DNA from: Desulfosporosinus sp.
Lineage (GTDB): Bacteria > Bacillota > Desulfitobacteriia > Desulfitobacteriales > Desulfitobacteriaceae
Length of the DNA: 36,015 nt
Reading direction: 5' to 3'
NCBI GenBank assembly: GCA_027353165.1
Contig: DAIEHY010000007.1
Span: forward strand, 1-36,015
Shown: piece after piece, positions 31,118-36,015 of the stretch
Numbering within the stretch: position 1 is the stretch's first letter
How the letters are laid out: each line of letters opens with the position of its first letter
Made by a program: the position numbers and the translations under genes
Notes under the pieces: generated by a model
What the model was told of the DNA's origin: nothing
The model's database searches: none
Seen by the model: the letters and a program-made list of their open reading frames with translations, nothing else

Positions 31118-31799
31118 CACTTCTCCCCCGCGCAATGAGAATAAATCTTGCTAACTGAAGGACCGCAGCCAAAGCGGCTGCTACGTAGGTTAGAGCCGCT
31201 GCATTTAAGACAGAACGAGCACCACCTATTTCATTTCCTCCGAGCATACCTTTCTCCTGTAGTAGGGACATCGCTCTACCACTGGCATTGTATTCGACCG
31301 GCAGAGTAATTAGCTGGAAAATTACAGCAAAGGTAAACGCTACTATCCCTATCTGTAGAAGCCAGTCAAAGCTTGGCATGAATAGCCCTACCATAATCAA
31401 AATCGGACCTGCCCCACTGCCAAAGTTAGCAATAGGAACAAAGGATGACCGAAGTTGCATCGGAAAATATCCTGCAGCATGCTGCAAAGCATGACCAGTT
31501 TCATGAGCGGCTATCGCCACAGAGGAAAGTGAGCTACCATGATAAACATCCTCACTAAGCCGAATAACCCGCGTACGTGGATCGTAGTGATCGGAAAGTC
31601 GCCCTCCAATCGGTTCAACCCGCACATCGTATAATCCGCCACTGTTCAAAAGTTCACGAGCTGCCTGAGCCCCTGTGAGTCCAGTCTCTGAACGGATTTT
31701 AGAATACTTTTTGTAAGACGAAGAAATCCGGAATTGAGCAAATAAAGAAAGCAAGATTGCCGGAATTAAGAGAACCATTGTCGCATCCCAAAAAAACAT
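31110..31799 (-). CDS. Membrane zinc metallopeptidase (YugP-like)
   Basis: A 229-residue protein of the putative neutral zinc metallopeptidase family. An N-terminal membrane helix (MVLLIPAILLSLFAQF) precedes the HExxH zinc site in AIAAHETGHALQHA, and at least two hydrophobic segments follow (GPILIMVGLFMPSF; IVAFTFAVIFQLITLPVEYNA). The substrate is unknown. Its position between fmt and rsmB is frequent in Clostridia. It has no near upstream promoter, so it is probably part of the priA-def-fmt transcript. Confidence 0.9.
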   Translation of the reverse strand: MFFWDATMVLLIPAILLSLFAQFRISSSYKKYSKIRSETGLTGAQAARELLNSGGLYDVRVEPIGGRLSDHYDPRTRVIRLSEDVYHGSSLSSVAIAAHETGHALQHAAGYFPMQLRSSFVPIANFGSGAGPILIMVGLFMPSFDWLLQIGIVAFTFAVIFQLITLPVEYNASGRAMSLLQEKGMLGGNEIGGARSVLNAAALTYVAAALAAVLQLARFILIARGRSDD

Positions 31800-31863
31800 A
31801 TAACCACCTCCATATTAAACTTTCCCGACACCCTTTCTTAAAGAAGGGTACCAAGAGTTTGCT

Positions 31864-32802
31864 TCAACCTAATTTTTCGCCAGTTTGGCCGTGCCGACCC
31901 TTAAAAAAATCTTTGGCAGACATCCTGCGTTTTCCTGCTGGTTGGACTTCCCAAACCCGGAGGATCCCGTCCCCCGTCTGTACTAACAAACCATCTTCGA
32001 TTACTTGAATAATTTCGCCCTGGTCAAATGACTTAGCACCTTTGTCGACCTGAGGATAAAGAGCGCTTCGCCAGATCTTGAGGTTTTCCCCTCTGAAGAC
32101 CGTGTAGGCCCCCGGCCAAGGATTTAGTCCTCGAATCTGATGATGCAGATCGACCGCGCTACGTGACCAATCTATACGTTCATGTTCGCGTTTCAGTAGC
32201 GGAGCATAATTAGTTTCACCAGTTTGGGGTATCTGAATTAATTTCTCAAGTTGTAACTTACGCAACGTCTCTATCAGCAATTCTGCACCCAAGATAGCCA
32301 ATTGATCATAAACTTCACCCGTTGTCGCTTCATTGGAAACTACAATTTCGCGTTTTAGCAACATGTCCCCCGTATCTAATCCTTCGTCCATGAGCATGGT
32401 CGTCACGCCTGTTAAGGTTTCCCCATTCATTAGTGCCCAATGAATGGGTGCGGCGCCCCGGTATGCAGGAAGCAGAGAAGCATGAACATTAATACACCCT
32501 TTTAAAGGGATCTGTAAAATATCCTTGGATAGAATCTGTCCGTAAGCGACGACAATAATACTCTCAGGAGCCAGATCCTTAAGCAATTGAATCCCTTCGG
32601 GCGTTTTTATACTTGCAGGTTGAAAAACAGATAAACCTAATTCCTCAGCGGCGACTTTTACGGGACTAGGTCTTAAGTTCTTTCCTCGTCCAGCCGGTCG
32701 ATCAGGCTGGGTAAAGACCCCCACAACCTCATGCCCTTCTCGCACCAAGGCCCATAAAGTCGGTACGGAATAATCAGGTGTCCCCATAAAAACTATGCGC
32801 AT
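31864..32802 (-). CDS. fmt: Methionyl-tRNA formyltransferase
   Basis: Fmt formylates the initiator Met-tRNA using 10-formyl-THF. The 312-residue protein begins MRIVFMGTPDYSVPTLWAL and shows FTQPDRPAGRGK, the catalytic INVHASLLPAYRGAAPIHWAL (Asn and His), MDEGLDTGDML and the C-terminal OB-like tRNA-binding domain (HHQIRGLNPWPGAYT). The ribosome site is a run of seven G. It follows def, the enzyme that later removes the formyl group. Confidence 0.97.
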   Translation of the reverse strand: MRIVFMGTPDYSVPTLWALVREGHEVVGVFTQPDRPAGRGKNLRPSPVKVAAEELGLSVFQPASIKTPEGIQLLKDLAPESIIVVAYGQILSKDILQIPLKGCINVHASLLPAYRGAAPIHWALMNGETLTGVTTMLMDEGLDTGDMLLKREIVVSNEATTGEVYDQLAILGAELLIETLRKLQLEKLIQIPQTGETNYAPLLKREHERIDWSRSAVDLHHQIRGLNPWPGAYTVFRGENLKIWRSALYPQVDKGAKSFDQGEIIQVIEDGLLVQTGDGILRVWEVQPAGKRRMSAKDFFKGRHGQTGEKLG

Positions 32803-32891
32803 AACAACCCCCCCTACTCGTGGTTCTCAAATCTTTTCGAACCCCGTACCCATGGTTCAATAATTTAGTATTGGTTTTTATCCCTTTTCGC

Positions 32892-33344
32892 TTAGCTGCG
32901 ATAAGTTTTCTTAGCCAAATCAATGAATAATATCCCTTCCAGATGATCAATCTCATGTTGTAAAGCACGAGCTAATAAACGGTCGGCATGAATGTCGCAC
33001 ATTTCACCTTGACGATTTAAACCCTGAACACGAATCTTAGCGGCCCTAACGACATCTCCTGTTATATTTGGAATACTAAGGCAACCTTCTTCTGCGACAG
33101 CTTCCCCTTCTTTTTCCAAAATAACTGGATTTACAAGTTCCACTATTTGATCATCAACCTTAACGACAATGACCCGCTTGGACACCCCAATTTGAGGAGC
33201 AGCTAATCCTACTCCTTCTGCAGCATTCATAGTATCCAGCATATTATTGAGGAGTTTTATAATCGACGCATTAACTTCTTTAACCTCTTTCGCCTTTTCA
33301 CGCAGCACATCCGTCCCAATTTCTACAATCTGATATATAGCCAT
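32892..33344 (-). CDS. def: Peptide deformylase
   Basis: Def removes the N-formyl group from nascent proteins at the ribosome. The 150-residue protein has all three metal-site motifs: GVGLAAPQIG, EEGCLSIP (cysteine ligand) and the LQHEIDHLEG (HExxH) helix. Length is typical of type 1. Two in-frame ATG codons lie close together; I prefer the second (MAIYQIV), nine bases after AGGGG, while the track uses the first, two codons earlier. Gene order priA-def-fmt is conserved across Firmicutes. Confidence 0.96.
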   Translation of the reverse strand: MAIYQIVEIGTDVLREKAKEVKEVNASIIKLLNNMLDTMNAAEGVGLAAPQIGVSKRVIVVKVDDQIVELVNPVILEKEGEAVAEEGCLSIPNITGDVVRAAKIRVQGLNRQGEMCDIHADRLLARALQHEIDHLEGILFIDLAKKTYRS

Positions 33345-33446
33345 TTTCATGAACCCCTTTCTTTAAACCAATTGATTCTAGATTCTTATGCTCCTATTTT
33401 CTTCTTAATAAGTTTTACTTTTCTGCTCATTGGGGCTGAGTCCATC

Positions 33447-35741
33447 CTACATTGATAACGGATTGACTTCAACGTTTAAAACTATCCCATTGCTGGCTGG
33501 GCTTTGAAAAAACCTTTGAATTCCTCGATGCAAAAACGCCCTAAGCAAATCTTGTCGAGTTCCTTTAACTGAGATCTGCCATCTCCATTGATTTTTAAGC
33601 CTGGGTAATACAGCTGGAGAAGGCCCTAAAATATCCAATTCAGTATTTCCAAATTCAGGGTCTTGCATTCCTTGCAACAAGCAAGCCCCCAAATCATTCG
33701 CCCCTTTGATAACCCGATCTTCTTTGTCATGAAGTAGCAAAACCCGAATGATGTGCGTGTAAGGTGGGTACTTGCGCTCTTTGCGATAGCCAATTTCCTC
33801 CCAGAAGAACCCCTTGTAATCATGATGAGCTGCCCTTACAATGGCATCATCTGTTGGAGAATAGGTTTGAATCACTACCTCACCTGGTTTGACGCTCCGA
33901 CCCGCTCGACCAGCAACCTGAGTTAATAGTTGAAACGTCCGTTCCCTAGCCCGAAAATCCGGCATATTAAGGGTTTGATCGGCGGCAATAACTCCTACTA
34001 ACGTGACATTCGGGAAATCTAAGCCTTTAGCCATCATCTGAGTACCTACTAAAATCGAAGCTTCTTGCCGTCGAAATTTACCTAAAATATGGTTATGCGC
34101 TTCATTAGATCGTGTCGTATCAAAGTCCATACGCAAAATAGGAACCTCTGGTAATAAACTTTGCAGTTCCTCCTCTACTCGCTGAGTCCCCTGCCCAAAA
34201 AAACGAATATAGCGACTACCGCAATTCGGAAAAGCATGAGGAGGAAGTTCATGGTGGTTACAGTAATGGCAACGCATGGCTTGCCCCTGGGTATGATAGG
34301 TTAAGGAGATATCACAATTTGGGCAACTGACTACATACCCACATTCTCGACAAATCACAAAGGTTGAATACCCTCGGCGATTTAAGAAAAGCATGGTTTG
34401 CTCGCCCTTTTCCATTCTATCCTGCAATTTCTGTTGAAGTAAGAGGGAAAACATACTCCGATTTCCCGTTTGTAGTTCCTTGCGCATATCGACAATTTCG
34501 ACCGGCGGTAAAACACTAGTTCCAATTCGAGAAGACATTGTCAGCATTCGGATTTTGCCTGATTGCGCTGCAGCATAGGCTTCAAGCGAAGGAGTTGCAC
34601 TCCCCAATAACACAACACCTTTTCTCTGTTCCATCCTCTTACGGGCCACATCACGTGCGTGATATTTAGGATTCTCGTCCTGTTTATAGGCATTGTCATG
34701 TTCTTCATCGAGTATGATAAGTCGCAAATTTGGTAAAGGGGCAAACACGGCCGAACGTGCTCCGATCACGATTCGTTTTCGCCCTGCCAAAATATCCTCC
34801 CAAGCCTTCATCTTTTCTTTCGGTCGTATACCAGAGTGCATGATAATAACCTGCTCACCAAATTGGATTTCGAAATACTGTGCAACTTGAGAAGTCAGAG
34901 AAATTTCCGGCACCAAAAGAATGGCATCTCCACCTTGGTCCAAAACTTGGGCAATTAACTCACGGTAAACATCCGTTTTTCCACTGCCTGTCACGCCATG
35001 CAGCAAAATAGTTTGAGATGTCCCTTCTTCTAGAGCCTTTAATACACTACTCACGGCTGTTGTCTGCTCTGCAGTTAATTTATAAAGTCTTCCACCCCTA
35101 GCAAAGCAAAGTTCATTGACTTGGTTTCCCTGAAGAAGGTCATCCTGTTTATCAACTGTTTTTTTGGATGACCCTGCTTCATAGGGAGACACAAAACGCG
35201 CTTCTTTTTTTATCCAACCTTGTTGAAGTAGTTTTTCTAGTGTCTCATCAGAAATATCTGCTCTCTTTAAGAAGATCTTTAAGGAAATCGCCTTTCTCCT
35301 AGCTCTATTTAGCACCGTAATCGCGTGAAAGGCTTCTGGATTTAGCCATTTTTGGGCCTGTACATCTGAATCCTCAAGCGAGGCTATGAGAAAAACCCAT
35401 TCATCTATCTTTCCTTTGAGAAGCGGCCATACCGTATGTAAGCTTTGAGCGATTGAACATATAGTTGTTTGAGCTAACCAATGTGCTAATTCTATGAGTT
35501 CTGGTGGAACAAGACTCCCATCATCGATAATCTCACTCACTGGTTTGAGCTTGATATTTTCCAGTCCTTCCGGTAAATCATGGGTGACGTTAACAACGAG
35601 CCCTTGTACTTTTCGGTTCTGGAGGAAAACGAGAACTCTCATTCCAATTTTCACACAAAGATTGTCTGGAATAAAATAATGATAACTTTGATCCAGGCGC
35701 CGATTAGCTACATCAACCAAAACTTCAGCATAGCGAAACAT
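33447..35741 (-). CDS. priA: Primosomal protein N' (replication restart helicase PriA)
   Basis: PriA recognises stalled forks and reloads the replicative helicase. The 764-residue protein has the N-terminal 3'-end binding domain, Walker A LLHGVTGSGKTD, LDEEHDNAYKQ (motif II), LGSATPSLEAY, and QVAGRAGRS near motif VI. The zinc region reads CRECGYVVSC, CPNC, CHYC, then HAFPNCGS. The family has four Cys pairs; the first Cys of the last pair is Phe here (codon TTT), so one of eight ligands is missing. The ATG follows AAGGAGG. Confidence 0.95.
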   Translation of the reverse strand: MFRYAEVLVDVANRRLDQSYHYFIPDNLCVKIGMRVLVFLQNRKVQGLVVNVTHDLPEGLENIKLKPVSEIIDDGSLVPPELIELAHWLAQTTICSIAQSLHTVWPLLKGKIDEWVFLIASLEDSDVQAQKWLNPEAFHAITVLNRARRKAISLKIFLKRADISDETLEKLLQQGWIKKEARFVSPYEAGSSKKTVDKQDDLLQGNQVNELCFARGGRLYKLTAEQTTAVSSVLKALEEGTSQTILLHGVTGSGKTDVYRELIAQVLDQGGDAILLVPEISLTSQVAQYFEIQFGEQVIIMHSGIRPKEKMKAWEDILAGRKRIVIGARSAVFAPLPNLRLIILDEEHDNAYKQDENPKYHARDVARKRMEQRKGVVLLGSATPSLEAYAAAQSGKIRMLTMSSRIGTSVLPPVEIVDMRKELQTGNRSMFSLLLQQKLQDRMEKGEQTMLFLNRRGYSTFVICRECGYVVSCPNCDISLTYHTQGQAMRCHYCNHHELPPHAFPNCGSRYIRFFGQGTQRVEEELQSLLPEVPILRMDFDTTRSNEAHNHILGKFRRQEASILVGTQMMAKGLDFPNVTLVGVIAADQTLNMPDFRARERTFQLLTQVAGRAGRSVKPGEVVIQTYSPTDDAIVRAAHHDYKGFFWEEIGYRKERKYPPYTHIIRVLLLHDKEDRVIKGANDLGACLLQGMQDPEFGNTELDILGPSPAVLPRLKNQWRWQISVKGTRQDLLRAFLHRGIQRFFQSPASNGIVLNVEVNPLSM

Positions 35742-35869
35742 CCTGACGCCTCCTTATTGAAATAACCCATGCTTTTTATCAAATTTACGCTTACATCACA
35801 TTTTATCATATTCCTTTCAGGATAAATAATTTAAGCTTAAAGTTTTTAAAACAGATTATCAACTCCCTC

Positions 35870-35899
35870 TTGTCAAATTAGATCGAATTATGATATGCT
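35870..35899 (+). promoter_or_regulatory. Promoter of the pyrimidine leader
   Basis: TTGTCA (35870-35875), 18-base spacer, TATGCT (35894-35899), about 20 bases upstream of the PyrR loop. The rest of the gap from priA (35742-35869) is AT-rich and shows no gene. Confidence 0.5.
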
Positions 35900-35920
35900 C
35901 AATGAAGTTAAATCCTTGTA

Positions 35921-35951
35921 CCTTTAAATTAGTCCCGTGAGACTAAGAAGG
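35921..35951 (+). promoter_or_regulatory. PyrR RNA binding loop (anti-antiterminator)
   Basis: TTAGTC pairs with GACTAA around the hexaloop CCGTGA, which fits the CNGNGA loop of PyrR sites; a lower CCTT/AAGG helix and an internal purine-rich bulge complete the known layout. With UMP or UTP bound, PyrR would hold this stem and let the following terminator form, so pyr genes would be repressed when pyrimidines are plentiful. The regulated gene, probably pyrR or a pyr operon, is beyond the window. Confidence 0.8.
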
Positions 35952-35980
35952 GAATGGCGAACCATGCATCAACATGGACA

Positions 35981-36015
35981 CCTCTTTCTTGCTTGCGGGC
36001 TAGGAAGAGGTTTTT
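35981..36015 (+). terminator. Attenuator terminator of the pyr leader
   Basis: CCTCTTTCT pairs with AGGAAGAGG (one G-U pair) around a 12-base loop and ends in TTTTT at the window edge. It follows the PyrR loop by 29 bases, as expected for a pyr attenuator. Confidence 0.8.

Noticed and set aside
1-36015. CRISPR array, prophage or integron signs
   Set aside because: No regularly spaced repeats, integrase, structural phage genes or attC-like sites were seen.

Overview
The window is a chromosomal segment of an endospore-forming, low-to-moderate GC Firmicute. The gene families and order point to Clostridia of the Peptococcaceae type (Desulfosporosinus/Desulfitobacterium-like). Spore-specific genes (ylbJ, gpr, a short SASP), Firmicutes signature genes (fapR, fakA/yloV, yloU, prkC) and strong AGGAGG-type ribosome binding sites support this. 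The genus is an inference from gene content, not a search result. Almost all genes lie on the minus strand. Only ylbJ, gpr, rpmB and the pyrimidine leader at the right edge are on the plus strand.

Left part (1-8100): fapR (cut by the window edge), rpmF and the DUF177/YceD gene, ackA, a patatin-like hydrolase, ylbJ (plus), a coiled-coil protein, rsmD and a SAM methyltransferase. Next comes gpr (plus), the germination protease, behind a sigma-G-like promoter. Facing it is a 42-codon, half-length alpha/beta SASP gene that the ORF track misses, with a possible 38-codon ORF behind it.

Middle (8100-17700): a two-gene cassette (UvrD-like helicase plus stand-alone AAA ATPase) that looks AT-richer than its surroundings. 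It is followed by recG, sdaAA and sdaAB (one unit with start/stop overlap), fakA and yloU (another unit with its own promoter and terminator), and the divergent rpmB.

Insert (17700-19930): hslO and a Phd/ParE toxin-antitoxin pair lie between two direct copies of a 187-bp, highly palindromic repeat, 4 mismatches apart. In the gene order I know from Bacillus, thiN and rpmB are near neighbours (only spoVM between them), so the repeats bracket exactly the genes that break this order.

Right part (19918-35741): a long minus-strand cluster read priA, def, fmt, Zn-peptidase, rsmB, rlmN, fhaA-like, fhaB-like, stp, rodA/ftsW, pbpA, prkC, rsgA, rpe, thiN. It joins translation initiation and RNA modification genes to a PASTA-kinase signalling module (two FHA proteins, phosphatase, SEDS polymerase, class B PBP, kinase) organised like the actinobacterial pknB operon. 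PriA appears to lack one zinc-binding cysteine. At the right edge a plus-strand promoter, PyrR binding loop and terminator form a pyrimidine attenuator whose gene lies beyond the window.

No rRNA, tRNA, CRISPR array, transposase or prophage gene was seen. The best candidates for something undescribed are the repeat-bracketed insert, the mini-SASP beside its presumed protease, and the helicase/ATPase cassette.
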